64,000 nt of DNA, taken from contig NZ_WHPF01000002.1 in the NCBI RefSeq assembly GCF_013106755.1, forward strand, positions 407,879 through 471,878, given 5' to 3'. The position numbers were made by a program, and so were the translations under genes. The stretch is from Limnovirga soli. GTDB lineage: Bacteria > Bacteroidota > Bacteroidia > Chitinophagales > Chitinophagaceae. This document shows positions 1 through 9,014 of this stretch, in pieces (the first letter of the stretch is position 1; each line of letters opens with the position of its first letter). A model generated the notes under the pieces. The model did no database searches. It was not told the origin of the DNA and saw nothing but the letters and a program-made list of their open reading frames with translations.

Positions 1-348
1 TGCGGCGGCATCGGCACAAAAACGTTCAAAGCCATATTGCAGGGCTGTATTCATATAACCCATTAAAATAACCGGAACAGTAATGGTGTCCCTGAAATGC
101 TGTAATTGCTGAAATAATACTACCAGTGTCATTCCATTATCAATGGCTTGCAGACTGCTGGCTTGAATTACAGGCCCATCAGCTAAAGGATCGCTGTATG
201 GCATGCCAAGTTCTATTAAATCAGCACCAGATTGCTGCAAGGCATGCATCACAGGAATAGTGCTATCCAATTGCGGATATCCTGCAGTACAATACACGTT
301 TAATATACCCTTATTTTTTTGTGCAAATAGTGTTTGTAAACGACTCAT
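1..348 (-). CDS. trpA: Tryptophan synthase alpha chain, N-terminal part (window edge)
   Basis: TrpA cleaves indole-3-glycerol phosphate to indole and glyceraldehyde-3-phosphate and passes indole to TrpB. Only the first 116 codons are in the window. They begin with an ATG at 348 and read MSRLQTLF. The catalytic Glu (residue 46 in ELGMP) and Asp (residue 57 in SDPLADGP) match Glu49 and Asp60 of the Salmonella enzyme. The gene follows trpB by 85 bp on the same strand and should be co-transcribed with it. The C-terminal half lies outside the window. Confidence 0.95.
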   Translation of the reverse strand, partial: MSRLQTLFAQKNKGILNVYCTAGYPQLDSTIPVMHALQQSGADLIELGMPYSDPLADGPVIQASSLQAIDNGMTLVVLFQQLQHFRDTITVPVILMGYMNTALQYGFERFCADAAA

Positions 349-433
349 TGAATTTGTTTTTCCATTTTAATATTCCACCTTAACTGTTAGTGGTAATCAT
401 TATTTCAATTATGCTTTTTGCAAAGCCAATACG

Positions 434-1624
434 CTACATGGCTTTCATATAGGTGGCCAGGTCTTTATCGCCCCTGCCACTTAAACACAATACCACCACA
501 TCTTTTTCAGTCCATTTTATTTGGTGCAAGGCAGAAAGTGCATGTGCAGTTTCCAGTGCCGGAATAATACCTTCCAGTTTAGACAGTTCAAAAGCTGCAG
601 TAAGTGCATCATCATCGGTAGCACTTAAAAAAGTACCACGGCCACTTTCAAATAAATGTGCATGCAATGGTCCAATACCCGGATAGTCTAACCCAGCAGA
701 AATGCTATGCGGTTCTACCACCTGGCCATCATCAGTTTGCATTACCAAACTTTTACTGCCATGTAATACGCCTGATTTACCCAATTGCGTAGTAGCAGCA
801 CTCATACCGCTGTTTACCCCATGGCCGGCAGCTTCTACTGCCAACAGTTGTACCGATAATTCATCTAAAAAATGATAGAATGCACCGGCGGCATTGCTGC
901 CACCACCCACACAGGCCATTACATGTGTAGGTAATTCGCTGCCGGTATGCTCTTTTAACTGCCAGCGTATTTCTTCACTTATTACGCTTTGAAACCGCGC
1001 AACCATATCAGGATAAGGGTGCGGGCCTACTACACTACCTATAATGTAATGGGTATCTATAGGGTTATTAATCCAATCTCTTATAGCTTCATTGGTAGCA
1101 TCTTTCAGGGTTTGGCTGCCACTGGTAGCAGGTACTACTTTGGCGCCCAGCATTTTCATGCGGGCTACATTGGGGGCTTGACGCTCAATATCTTTTACAC
1201 CCATATAAACAATGCACTCAATACCTTTCAGGGCACAAACCGTGGCTGTGGCTACTCCATGCTGACCAGCACCCGTTTCGGCAATAATTCGTTTTTTGCC
1301 AAGGCGTTGTGCCAGTAACACCTGGCCAATGGCATTATTAATTTTATGTGCGCCGGTATGGCAAAGATCTTCCCGCTTTAAGTAAATGTTGGTATGGTGC
1401 AGATTACTTAAACGCTGCGCTAAAAACAAGGGTGTTGGCCTGCCCACATAATCTTTTAACAAGTCGCGAAACTCTTTTTGGAAACTGGTTTCGTGCATTA
1501 TGTCCAGGTATTTTGTACGCAGGTCTTCTACATTGCGATAGAGCATTTCCGGTATATAGGCACCGCCAAAATTACCGTAATAGCCCTGCACATCGGGTTG
1601 CTGAAATGTTGCTGTTGTTGTCAT
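434..1624 (-). CDS. trpB: Tryptophan synthase beta chain
   Basis: TrpB condenses indole with serine to give tryptophan, using pyridoxal phosphate. The 396-residue length is normal for the family. The PLP lysine is Lys94 in HTGAHKINN, and the glycine-rich phosphate loop [10 protein letters not shown] is present. The start [10 protein letters not shown] is supported by the next typical motif, YYGNFGGAY. It belongs to the trp operon on the minus strand (trpE-G-D-C-F, GNAT, trpB, trpA). It now lies downstream of the 39-kb prophage insertion, so its normal attenuated promoter is disconnected. An interspersed repeat sits just upstream (1673-1691). Confidence 0.97.
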   Translation of the reverse strand: MTTTATFQQPDVQGYYGNFGGAYIPEMLYRNVEDLRTKYLDIMHETSFQKEFRDLLKDYVGRPTPLFLAQRLSNLHHTNIYLKREDLCHTGAHKINNAIGQVLLAQRLGKKRIIAETGAGQHGVATATVCALKGIECIVYMGVKDIERQAPNVARMKMLGAKVVPATSGSQTLKDATNEAIRDWINNPIDTHYIIGSVVGPHPYPDMVARFQSVISEEIRWQLKEHTGSELPTHVMACVGGGSNAAGAFYHFLDELSVQLLAVEAAGHGVNSGMSAATTQLGKSGVLHGSKSLVMQTDDGQVVEPHSISAGLDYPGIGPLHAHLFESGRGTFLSATDDDALTAAFELSKLEGIIPALETAHALSALHQIKWTEKDVVVLCLSGRGDKDLATYMKAM

Positions 1625-1672
1625 GTTCTATTAAATTATGAGCCCATCTTTTTGTTAATATTCAAGCTTTAC

Positions 1673-1691
1673 TTGCGTCGCACACTTGTAC
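1673..1691 (-). repeat. Interspersed 19-bp core repeat, chromosomal type (copy 1)
   Basis: On the minus strand it reads GTACAAGTGTGCGACGCAA, followed by G. It lies in the 89-bp gap between the GNAT and trpB genes. It belongs to a family of about 15 copies seen across the chromosomal part of the window. Confidence 0.85.
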
Positions 1692-1713
1692 GGTTGGATA
1701 CTTTTAGCAGCAA

Positions 1714-2205
1714 TTATACCATCAACTGCATAAACACCAAATCAAGCCATCGGTTAAATTTATACCCTACTTCTTTCATATACGCTACCTGTTCAAAACC
1801 AAACTGTTTGTGTAACGCTATACTGGCTTCGTTGGTGGCATCAATACCTGCCATAATGGTATGATAACGCAATGCTTTTGCATTATCGATTAGGGGTTTT
1901 AATAATAGTTTGCCAATGCCTTTGCCACGACTATCTGCTTTTACATACACCGCATTTTCAACCGTAAACTTATACCCTTCCCATGTTCTGAAATGCCCAA
2001 GAGTACTAAAGCCCAGGATTACCCCGTTTTCTTCTGCCACAAATACCGCAAATGCATGTTTTCGTTTTTCTTTAAACCATTCGGTACGCATTTCTATCGT
2101 ATGTGGTTCGTAATCGTACACCGCCGTTGTATGCAAAATAGCATCATTGTAAATGCTGAGTATTTGCGGCAAATCTGCTTCGGTGGCATGTTGTATATTG
2201 ATCAT
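1714..2205 (-). CDS. GNAT-family N-acetyltransferase (phosphinothricin acetyltransferase-like)
   Basis: This 163-residue protein starts at ATG 2205 (MINIQHATEADLPQ). It has the GNAT acetyl-CoA motif A (VKADSRGKGIGKLLL) and the overall layout of the PAT/MddA subgroup, which acetylates amino groups of amino-acid-like compounds. The substrate cannot be read from the sequence. An in-frame extension to 2283 exists, but it runs through the prophage terminal repeat and is not part of the host gene. The gene sits in the trp operon between trpF and trpB. The Mu-like prophage inserted 10-15 bp upstream of its start codon, so its native promoter connection is lost. Confidence 0.85.
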   Translation of the reverse strand: MINIQHATEADLPQILSIYNDAILHTTAVYDYEPHTIEMRTEWFKEKRKHAFAVFVAEENGVILGFSTLGHFRTWEGYKFTVENAVYVKADSRGKGIGKLLLKPLIDNAKALRYHTIMAGIDATNEASIALHKQFGFEQVAYMKEVGYKFNRWLDLVFMQLMV

Positions 2206-2215
2206 TGGTATTTGC

Positions 2216-2220
2216 TGATT
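2216..2220. other. Left target-site duplication of the prophage (TGATT)
   Basis: TGATT occurs here directly before the prophage end and again at 41234-41238 directly after the other end. Removing the prophage and one copy gives a clean chromosomal join between the GNAT upstream region and the repeat at 41250. MuA-type transposases usually duplicate 5 bp. T2220 can be counted either in the duplication or in the phage end, so the size is 4 or 5 bp. Confidence 0.75.
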
Positions 2221-2244
2221 AAGGGCGCAAAAACCAAAAGTATA
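2220..2244 (-). repeat. Prophage terminal inverted repeat, left
   Basis: Read on the minus strand it starts TATACTTTTGG and ends CGCCCTTA, mirroring 41209-41233. A second, inner copy of the core (AAAACGAAAAGTACA) is at 2252-2266. The paired copies at each end look like transposase-binding sites. The minus-strand octamer TACTTTTG (2242-2235) also matches the Bacteroidota -7 consensus TAnnTTTG and points out toward the GNAT gene. Confidence 0.8.
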
Positions 2245-2251
2245 TAAAATA

Positions 2252-2266
2252 AAAACGAAAAGTACA
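2252..2266 (-). repeat. Inner transposase-site copy, left end
   Basis: AAAACGAAAAGTACA on the plus strand is the reverse complement of the core TACTTTTCGTTTT seen twice at the right end (41120-41134 and inside 41209-41233). It is probably a subterminal MuA-type binding site. The role is inferred from position and repetition only. Confidence 0.6.
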
Positions 2267-2472
2267 TATTTAATCAGTTGCATAAAACCCGTTTAAGAGC
2301 CTTTTTACTGCCAATTAAACACTACATTTGCCTTGCCAATCAACAAATAATAAAGCTCAATCACTGTCCACGTTTCGGCTCATTTTTCTCAAAATAAAGC
2401 CGGAGCAACAGGTGACTGAGCATTTTGTTGATTGGCGTCGCATTTTGCAGCTCCGGCCTCTTTTAACTAATA

Positions 2473-2490
2473 AAGCCCCTTGCGGGGCTT
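2473..2490. terminator. Hairpin terminator after the methylase gene
   Basis: AAGCCCC, a TTGC loop, then GGGGCTT form a perfect 7-bp stem just downstream of the methylase stop. The T-run is strong on the plus strand and weaker on the minus strand. It probably limits late phage transcription from running into the host GNAT-trpBA genes. Confidence 0.7.
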
Positions 2491-2496
2491 ATTTTT

Positions 2497-3297
2497 TTAT
2501 ATTGGGTAGTTGGCCGTCAATACTTCAACCTTGCGCTTTAAATAGCCCGACTTGGCGTTTACGCTTACTTTCTGCTCAACACTCCACATGTGCCAGCCAT
2601 GTTTTGCTGCATACTTATTTAAAAGCTTACCAGGATAGCTACTTAATAGAAACTTACCCTTAACCCTGCTTAGGGATTGGAGCAACCTTTCAAAGTCATC
2701 ATCAGTGTACCCATCGTAATGGCCGCAATCGCTGCCAATGTATGGCGGGTCAACGTAATGGAAGCTAGTAGGGGTATCTCTGCTTTCTATAATGTAAATC
2801 GCATCGCTACATTCTAACTGTACATTTTGTAACCTTTCAGCTAATTCAAAGGTGAATCGGTCTTTCCTGGTCTGTAATAGTTTGCTGGTTCTATTTTCCT
2901 GCTTATCATAACCCCAGCTGCCATCCAGCATGGCGCTAAAGCTTTGAGCACTTAGTACCCATAATGCCCAGGCTCGTTTTACTTCGTCAAATAAATGAGG
3001 ATTATTATACACCACACTGGCATCGCGGTGCAAGGCCCTGCTATGCAATGTAACTGAGATCATCTTTTCAACCTCAGTAAAACGAGTTTGAATTACCCTG
3101 TAAAAATTAATCAGCTCCTTATTGGTGTCGTTCAAAACTTCAACACTGGCCGGAGGCAAAGCAAAAAAGAATGCAGCGCCTCCGCAAAATGGCTCATTAT
3201 ACAGGGTATAACTCTCTGGCTTTTTTTCTAAAAGATAAGGCAACATGCGTTGTTTGCCTCCGTAGTAAGTAATGGGTGTCTTTAATTGTATTTTCAT
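2497..3297 (-). CDS. D12-class DNA adenine N6-methyltransferase (Dam-like)
   Basis: The 266-residue protein transfers a methyl group from S-adenosylmethionine to adenine N6 in DNA. Motif I-like YYGGKQRMLP is at residues 11-20, the EPFCGG segment at 35-40, and the catalytic DPPY at 183-186. It is the last gene of the late minus-strand operon, at the very edge of the prophage. The mom modification gene holds this position in phage Mu. A role in protecting phage DNA from restriction is inferred from that position. No restriction endonuclease lies beside it. Confidence 0.9.
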   Translation of the reverse strand: MKIQLKTPITYYGGKQRMLPYLLEKKPESYTLYNEPFCGGAAFFFALPPASVEVLNDTNKELINFYRVIQTRFTEVEKMISVTLHSRALHRDASVVYNNPHLFDEVKRAWALWVLSAQSFSAMLDGSWGYDKQENRTSKLLQTRKDRFTFELAERLQNVQLECSDAIYIIESRDTPTSFHYVDPPYIGSDCGHYDGYTDDDFERLLQSLSRVKGKFLLSSYPGKLLNKYAAKHGWHMWSVEQKVSVNAKSGYLKRKVEVLTANYPI

Positions 3298-3385
3298 AAC
3301 TGAGTTTTTTTGCTCATTTTTCTCAGTTATTGAATATTAAAAAAGTTGTTATATTCTTGTTTAACCCAAATAAATCTGTAAAAAG

Positions 3386-5149
3386 TTACTTAGATAGATT
3401 ATTGAATTCTATTAAGCCTACCCAATTAGAGCCACTACCTATTTTTACATCCCACGAATTTTCCCTAAACACAAACCCACTGCGGGTAAATGTTGCGGTC
3501 TTCCATTGATCTGTATTTGTTAAGGTAATTGTTTGAATAGTTGTTTCAAGGCATCTCCCAGGTATCTTTACCGTAATACTGCCGGTTCCATCGTCAAAAT
3601 AGCTAATCTTGAACTCTACATTATTTGTGCTGCCACTATTTAAATTATTAGACAAATTTACAAGCAGTGTTCCCCTCGCAGCCCATCGGCCAAGCATCGA
3701 ACTATCGGGGCCAATTCTGGCACCTCCTTCAATGTTGCTGTATGGGTCTACCAAATTCATGTTCTTTTGATAACAAGGATATCCATCAACAGTAAAGTCA
3801 TCATAATAACTATTTGCATCATCACCAGCTGGTGCATTCGCATTGCTTTTTACGAATCCTAATAACGGGAATTGAGTTCTTATGCCTAATACTCTATCCC
3901 AACTCACATATTTAGCGGTTACTTTCACACTTCGATAATCTCTATATTCAGCATTATAACTACTATCCTGCAATGTATATAGTCGTGTATTTAATGCCTT
4001 TGTAGAGTCACCAGGCGCCGCAATTGTCCCAAAAACAGTTTCCGGAAATCGTGTTTTATCATCAAATGCGGGCCTATCAGCAGGCATAATAAAACCATAC
4101 TTACTAGAGTCGTTTGTGTATTTGTTGAAAAAGTTTATCAGGCGGGGATCTGCTGCTGACTGTGTTGAGGAGTGCACATTATTCATCCAGCCTTGAGGCA
4201 AATTTATCATTGATAGTCCACCAGTAAGGGCGCTGCACATCAGGGCAAATCCTTCCTTATTCTTATTTACAGCAGAATTTAGCATGTATCCCTGAACCTC
4301 ACCACGACTGGTAGGGCTATTTCTTGTATAATAAGTATACTCGCAATCGAATCCGATATCGTGCGATAAAGTGCCTTCCTTAATCCAAACAAGCGGGAAT
4401 CTATCTCTAACATAACTCAAATCGCTTCCATCGTTACCAGTGTTGATCATCAATCTAATTGATGGGTAAGATGATGTTGAAATAAAGGATACCAAACTAT
4501 CCCATGCAGGATATTTCCATTCAAAAGTCCATCTGGCATCACCTATGGTATCAGCAGTATTATAAGGAACTCCCTTATACGGGCCTGTATCACCCGTGCT
4601 TCCTTCTGAAGATTGAAAATAAAGAACCTTATTTTTTATAGTTGAGGTATATGCTGCAATATGGTTAATAACCGAATCCTGGGTTTGATAATAATAGTTC
4701 TTATAGATGGAGCTAAAATAATCAGGGTAAGGGCCCTCGGGGCCAAATCCTCTATTTGTATAAAAAGTATCAATGTGCGTTCCGTCTAATAATTCAGCAG
4801 TAACATCGGGGCCATATTGAACTTGAATACCAACAAAGTAACCTAAAGTTGCAGCTCTTGACACTACGCTATCAAGTATTGGCCAATTAAATGCACCGGC
4901 CAATGTTGGCCTTAATTGATTTGATGTTATAGTGAAATGAATGCCTTTGATATCGTAATTGTTATATAGCGCAATGCCATTGGTAACATCTACATTGAGG
5001 TAGCCCCAGGCTCCGAATGTATCGCCTGTTAAATTTGGGGCAGATACAGGCGGCAAACTATAGCTACTAATTTTGTAATCCTTTGAAGACAATATAGCTA
5101 CGCCTATAGTTGCTACTGTAATTGCTAAATATAAATTCCTGATTTTCAT
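3386..5149 (-). CDS. Putative secreted or virion glycoside-hydrolase-like tail protein
   Basis: The 587-residue protein starts with a signal-peptide-like or signal-anchor segment (hydrophobic residues about 7-21). Residues about 40-380 have alternating strand and helix segments rich in Trp, Tyr and Asp, resembling a TIM-barrel glycosidase. The last 120 or so residues look like a beta-sandwich carbohydrate-binding domain. No catalytic pair can be assigned with confidence. It lies 11 bp after the tail-fibre gene, so a receptor-degrading depolymerase is the likeliest role. A lysogenic-conversion protein secreted by the host is the main alternative. I do not recognise a named family. Confidence 0.6.
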   Translation of the reverse strand: MKIRNLYLAITVATIGVAILSSKDYKISSYSLPPVSAPNLTGDTFGAWGYLNVDVTNGIALYNNYDIKGIHFTITSNQLRPTLAGAFNWPILDSVVSRAATLGYFVGIQVQYGPDVTAELLDGTHIDTFYTNRGFGPEGPYPDYFSSIYKNYYYQTQDSVINHIAAYTSTIKNKVLYFQSSEGSTGDTGPYKGVPYNTADTIGDARWTFEWKYPAWDSLVSFISTSSYPSIRLMINTGNDGSDLSYVRDRFPLVWIKEGTLSHDIGFDCEYTYYTRNSPTSRGEVQGYMLNSAVNKNKEGFALMCSALTGGLSMINLPQGWMNNVHSSTQSAADPRLINFFNKYTNDSSKYGFIMPADRPAFDDKTRFPETVFGTIAAPGDSTKALNTRLYTLQDSSYNAEYRDYRSVKVTAKYVSWDRVLGIRTQFPLLGFVKSNANAPAGDDANSYYDDFTVDGYPCYQKNMNLVDPYSNIEGGARIGPDSSMLGRWAARGTLLVNLSNNLNSGSTNNVEFKISYFDDGTGSITVKIPGRCLETTIQTITLTNTDQWKTATFTRSGFVFRENSWDVKIGSGSNWVGLIEFNNLSK

Positions 5150-5160
5150 CTTGTATTTTT

Positions 5161-6900
5161 TTAGTTAGTGAAATAGAATATATCAATATGGGCTACCCTT
5201 GCATTTAGAGAAGCTGATGCAGCAGCCACTAATTCATATCCTGTTCCTGCTGCATTTTTTCTTATATAAACCTTGCAGTTATTAGCTACCGCGTTCGTAT
5301 TTGTAGTGCTAAGGCCTCCTGTGCCATAACATAATATTGAGCTGACCGCTGTTAATTGAGATGGCTCTTTTGGTGCAGGCATATCAGATGGCAAGGGGCA
5401 TACTACATTGGTATTTGTAACACCAGCAGTTGTATAAGTAAGATTTAGTTGAAGCGTTACTTTATTCCTAAGCCTATCCCAACTATAGGTATTTGCAATA
5501 GTTCCAGAAGGAGTTGTTCCATCCCATGTAGGCGTTTGGGTATATGTTTGATTATCTACACCATAAAATGAAACCTCTGTGTAATTAGCTGTAGATGAAG
5601 TATTGTTAACAGCAATTGAATTGGCGTTGCCATTCAATTGTGTAACCCCAATAGTTTTATTAGTTAGGGTATTGGAGCTGTTATCCGTTAAATAATCTGT
5701 ACCTGGCGTTGCGTTACTAAAACCACCTGAACCGTTCCCCTTTAAAATAGATGTGCCGCTAGTAGAAGCACCGCTGGTAGGTGTAAATAATTCCCATGCT
5801 GTACCTGCGCCATTAATTCTAAGTTGTTGCAATGGCGTACCCGCACCAACTGCTAATCCAGTAGTAGGTGATATATTTATTAGGTTTCGTGCATCAAGTG
5901 CTTGAAAATAACCGCTACTATTTAGTTGAACTAACTGATTTGCGCCATTGAATGTATTTCCCTGAACGGTTGCATTTGCGATTTTAAACGTTAAATTGGA
6001 GGTACCCATACCGGTAGTATCAATTCTCCAGTAATTGCCGGTTGCCGTATAAAATCTAAAATAGCCGAGGTTATCAACATAGTAAGTACTGGTGCCCGCA
6101 GATGGCGTAGATGGCGTAGCACTCTTATGCACCATGGAAACATAGCCATTTATGGTGCCGCCTGTTAGGGGTAGGTAACTCGCAAGGTCTGTTGAGTAAG
6201 CAGGGCTAATCCAACTGCCCCATCCGGCATTATAAGTTCTAGCCCACATTTGCCCATTATTGTCTATCGCAAATTGGCTTACCCTGTTTGTTCCATCATG
6301 ATAATTTAAATCTGATTGGGTATACATGTAAACAGTACCGCCTGTACTTATTCCAGGCTTGGTTCCTGTAGTTGAAACATTATACCTGTATACGCCTCCA
6401 AAAATGTTGATCGTGTCAAGATTGCCAATATTTTTAAGATTTAATATTTGATTTGACTTACTTCCATAAGTCATGAATTTACTTACTGGATCGTAAGTTG
6501 CATCCATAGCAATCCTTACATCCGGAGCCAATAACTTGTAACTTTTGTACCCATTGAAATAATAAAATTGTGTATCAATGTAATTATTAGCGGGTGCAAT
6601 TAAATCTTGCTTTGTTAGCAACGCTGCACTCAAAGCGGCATTGTTTGCAGGCGTTCCGTCTATATCGTCAAAGCTAATTGGACAGTCGCTACTGCCAGTG
6701 GGTATAACATAAAAATATTTAACGCCTGCTTTTACTATATACAATGTATCGTTACTTATGTAACTATCGCTCACCAAAGTTTTATACCAGGTACTACCAA
6801 CTCGTAAACTATCTCTGGCCACCATCCAATTGGTAATGGTTTGGGTTTTCGCCTGGGTAAATAATAAGATCGCTGCAATGGCAATTATTAATTTTCTCAT
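5161..6900 (-). CDS. Tail-fibre-like protein with an N-terminal signal peptide
   Basis: The 579-residue protein has the low-complexity Gly/Thr/Asn/Ser composition of phage fibres and a typical fibre repeat motif (YLPLTGGTINGYVS, about residue 240). A second fibre-like segment is at about 345-420 (GNGSGGFSNATPGTDYL). The extreme N-terminus (MRKLIIAIAAILLF, then AKTQ) is a good Sec signal peptide, which is unusual for a virion protein. Its start codon overlaps the stop of the preceding gene by 4 bp (ATGA-type), so it is translationally coupled in the late operon. Host recognition is the inferred role. Confidence 0.7.
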   Translation of the reverse strand: MRKLIIAIAAILLFTQAKTQTITNWMVARDSLRVGSTWYKTLVSDSYISNDTLYIVKAGVKYFYVIPTGSSDCPISFDDIDGTPANNAALSAALLTKQDLIAPANNYIDTQFYYFNGYKSYKLLAPDVRIAMDATYDPVSKFMTYGSKSNQILNLKNIGNLDTINIFGGVYRYNVSTTGTKPGISTGGTVYMYTQSDLNYHDGTNRVSQFAIDNNGQMWARTYNAGWGSWISPAYSTDLASYLPLTGGTINGYVSMVHKSATPSTPSAGTSTYYVDNLGYFRFYTATGNYWRIDTTGMGTSNLTFKIANATVQGNTFNGANQLVQLNSSGYFQALDARNLINISPTTGLAVGAGTPLQQLRINGAGTAWELFTPTSGASTSGTSILKGNGSGGFSNATPGTDYLTDNSSNTLTNKTIGVTQLNGNANSIAVNNTSSTANYTEVSFYGVDNQTYTQTPTWDGTTPSGTIANTYSWDRLRNKVTLQLNLTYTTAGVTNTNVVCPLPSDMPAPKEPSQLTAVSSILCYGTGGLSTTNTNAVANNCKVYIRKNAAGTGYELVAAASASLNARVAHIDIFYFTN

Positions 6901-7334
6901 TTGTATATCAATTTAAATTTGCACAAACTGGTTATGCCTGTTATGTAAATAGTAGTTTCAATTTTAAAATAGCGGTTAAGTACAATAGGTTGCGGATCTG
7001 CATAGCTTACCAATATTTCTACTTCACTAATTTCTGCACCACCATTTGTTGTACCTATATTAATTGTTACATCGGTACCGGCTTGTGGCACTATCAATAC
7101 CATCGCCAACACACTATCTGCGGGAATTAATTTTTCAACATCAACAGCACTATTAAAGCTTGGGGCTACAGCACCTAATTGATTAAGTATATCTGTAAGG
7201 CCATCAATTTTGGCAATGGGAATTAAATCGTTCTTATTCCATTTGCTATCAATTAAATCCCAGAATTGCGCCTGAGTTGGACGGTCTAACCTTTCAAACC
7301 ATGCTTTTAAAGTATTATCTGATTGTATTGGCAT
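6897..7334 (-). CDS. Hypothetical tail-fibre-associated protein
   Basis: This 145-residue protein has no family I can name. The first 55 residues contain a helix-rich segment with a WFERLDRPTQAQFWDLID motif. The rest is predicted beta-rich. Its position between the collar-like gene and the fibre gene, with a 4-bp overlap into the fibre gene, suggests a fibre connector or assembly factor. It lies directly downstream of a phage-type 19-bp repeat (7354-7372). Confidence 0.6.
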   Translation of the reverse strand: MPIQSDNTLKAWFERLDRPTQAQFWDLIDSKWNKNDLIPIAKIDGLTDILNQLGAVAPSFNSAVDVEKLIPADSVLAMVLIVPQAGTDVTINIGTTNGGAEISEVEILVSYADPQPIVLNRYFKIETTIYITGITSLCKFKLIYK

Positions 7335-7353
7335 TGTTAATCCATGTTATGGT

Positions 7354-7372
7354 GTACAAGTGAGTGACACAA
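7354..7372 (+). repeat. Interspersed 19-bp repeat, prophage type (copy P1)
   Basis: GTACAAGTGAGTGACACAA lies in the 70-bp gap between two tail genes. It differs from the chromosomal core at the same three positions as the other prophage copies (10, 12 and 16). Confidence 0.85.
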
Positions 7373-7404
7373 CCTGGCTTAATGCCTGGCCAGCTGCCCA
7401 CTAA

Positions 7405-8517
7405 TTATATTCTTTCAAGCGCCAGTAATACCCTGTAAGGGTTTCTAATATCTAAGCCGGTACCATCGCCCAAATAATCTGTTTGCAATGTTGGGCCCGC
7501 AACTGGCTCATTGGCATCATTACCGCAAACTATCTTACCGCTGCCGGTATCCGTTTCACTGGTTTTATTAGTAGGTATTGGCACATCAATTTTTATATGA
7601 GGTAGGTTTGTTTGCAGAATTGTTTTTAATTTTTGCTGTGTACCAACATTCCCTACGGTATTATAATTAATATCCCAAATGCCATCTCCAGGGTCAACAG
7701 TACGTCTGTCATAACCAATGGCAACACGGCTGCGCATATCGTCACAAATCTTCCAACCCAACCACTCCCATTTCCCAAGTCCGGTACCAATATCAAAGCG
7801 GTCTGATAATACTTTATGCCAAATAACACTTCCGCTATTGTTAATAGTGCGGCGCAACACATCTGCATATCGCTGGCTAGTATGAGGATCAAATTTTATA
7901 TAGTTACCGCTGCCGGGCAAAACGGTTACAAAGCTGGCATCTGGTTTAAGGTAAACGGGGTAAGCGCCTGTATAGGCACCAGTGGCAATATATTCACCAT
8001 CCATTAAAACTATACCTGCTGCAATTGTGCAACTGCCACCACCAACACCGCTAACTTCGCATCCGCTAAGTATTACGGCACTTTCTACGGCAATATTTTT
8101 AAACAGGGTTTTTATGGTATTTAATGCGGTATTTATATCCTGGCTATTGTAGGGTAGCCTTTTAAATTCTGCATAAGCATAATTATCCAGGGCAACGGCA
8201 GTAAACTTTAAAACCTTGTTTGAGTAAAAAGGCTTTTCAATCCCATCGTCATATTGTTCGTTGCTAACGGTGTTTTCAATAAAAAGGTAATCAGCAACAG
8301 CACCACCAATAACTGGGTAAATAACACCATCCAACACAGCAAAGCCATCACTTACATTTCCACCACCCAAATCAGCCAAACCACCAATAATAATTTTTTG
8401 ACCAATAAAATTGGCAATTGCATCCATTGGCTTCGTATAGGCATCCTGCATAAATGCAAGTGTATCCTGATAGGTAAAAAGTAAGCCAAGATTAGAAAAG
8501 TCGAGTTGCTTATTCAT
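7405..8517 (-). CDS. Tail-collar-like structural protein
   Basis: The 370-residue protein looks like a short-fibre or collar protein. The N-terminal half is beta-rich with Gly-rich turns. The C-terminus ends in NPYRVLLALERI, which resembles the closing motif of phage tail-collar domains. It follows the baseplate genes and precedes the fibre genes, as expected for a baseplate-to-fibre adaptor. The exact family was not identified. Confidence 0.6.
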   Translation of the reverse strand: MNKQLDFSNLGLLFTYQDTLAFMQDAYTKPMDAIANFIGQKIIIGGLADLGGGNVSDGFAVLDGVIYPVIGGAVADYLFIENTVSNEQYDDGIEKPFYSNKVLKFTAVALDNYAYAEFKRLPYNSQDINTALNTIKTLFKNIAVESAVILSGCEVSGVGGGSCTIAAGIVLMDGEYIATGAYTGAYPVYLKPDASFVTVLPGSGNYIKFDPHTSQRYADVLRRTINNSGSVIWHKVLSDRFDIGTGLGKWEWLGWKICDDMRSRVAIGYDRRTVDPGDGIWDINYNTVGNVGTQQKLKTILQTNLPHIKIDVPIPTNKTSETDTGSGKIVCGNDANEPVAGPTLQTDYLGDGTGLDIRNPYRVLLALERI

Positions 8518-8522
8518 GGTAG

Positions 8523-9014
8523 TTAAACAATTTTTATATTATAATTTTTGCTTTCCATCTTGTACTTATTAACAAAGGCCTTCATCTCATCTATATTAAA
8601 TACAATGGCGGTGGGTACTTCAATTACAAAATCGTAAGCATATGCAAGTGTTTCACTTTTTAAAGGCAATTTCATTTGTACGGCTTCAGCTTTTGTACCA
8701 AGAAGCTTAGGTTTATTTTCCTCTGCAAGGGCTAGCAAAATAGCATTGTACTCAGTGGCCGGTAAAATTCTTATTCTGCGGTCGGCAATATCAAACCTAT
8801 CATTTAGGCCACGTTGCAAATGCACTACTTGCGGTGTAATGCTTATGGTATAATCAACTTCATTTTTATAATCAATAAAGCGGTTATATAAATCCTTTAC
8901 AGGGCTAACCAGGGCTTTTACAAATGCCAGCAACTTGTTTTGCCGCAAGTCTACCGGTACCAGCCACGTAGCAAGCTTATCCCAATTAATTATATAAATA
9001 TTTTCGTTGCTCAT
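8523..9014 (-). CDS. Baseplate-peripheral protein (Mu gp48-like position)
   Basis: The 163-residue protein is placed directly after the baseplate J-like gene, with a 1-bp overlap of stop and start. Mu gp48 and P2 gpI occupy this place. The sequence itself carries no motif I can name. A role in connecting baseplate wedge and fibre is inferred from gene order only. Confidence 0.55.
   Translation of the reverse strand: MSNENIYIINWDKLATWLVPVDLRQNKLLAFVKALVSPVKDLYNRFIDYKNEVDYTISITPQVVHLQRGLNDRFDIADRRIRILPATEYNAILLALAEENKPKLLGTKAEAVQMKLPLKSETLAYAYDFVIEVPTAIVFNIDEMKAFVNKYKMESKNYNIKIV

Noticed and set aside
2206..2283. N-terminal extension of the GNAT gene
   Set aside because: It is in frame but lies in the prophage terminal repeat. 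The true start is ATG 2205, which begins the conserved GNAT sequence.
2424..2445. Possible extra repeat copy (GGCGTCGCATTTTGCAG) near the left prophage end
   Set aside because: Only the GCGTCGCA half matches. It may be chance or a very old copy.
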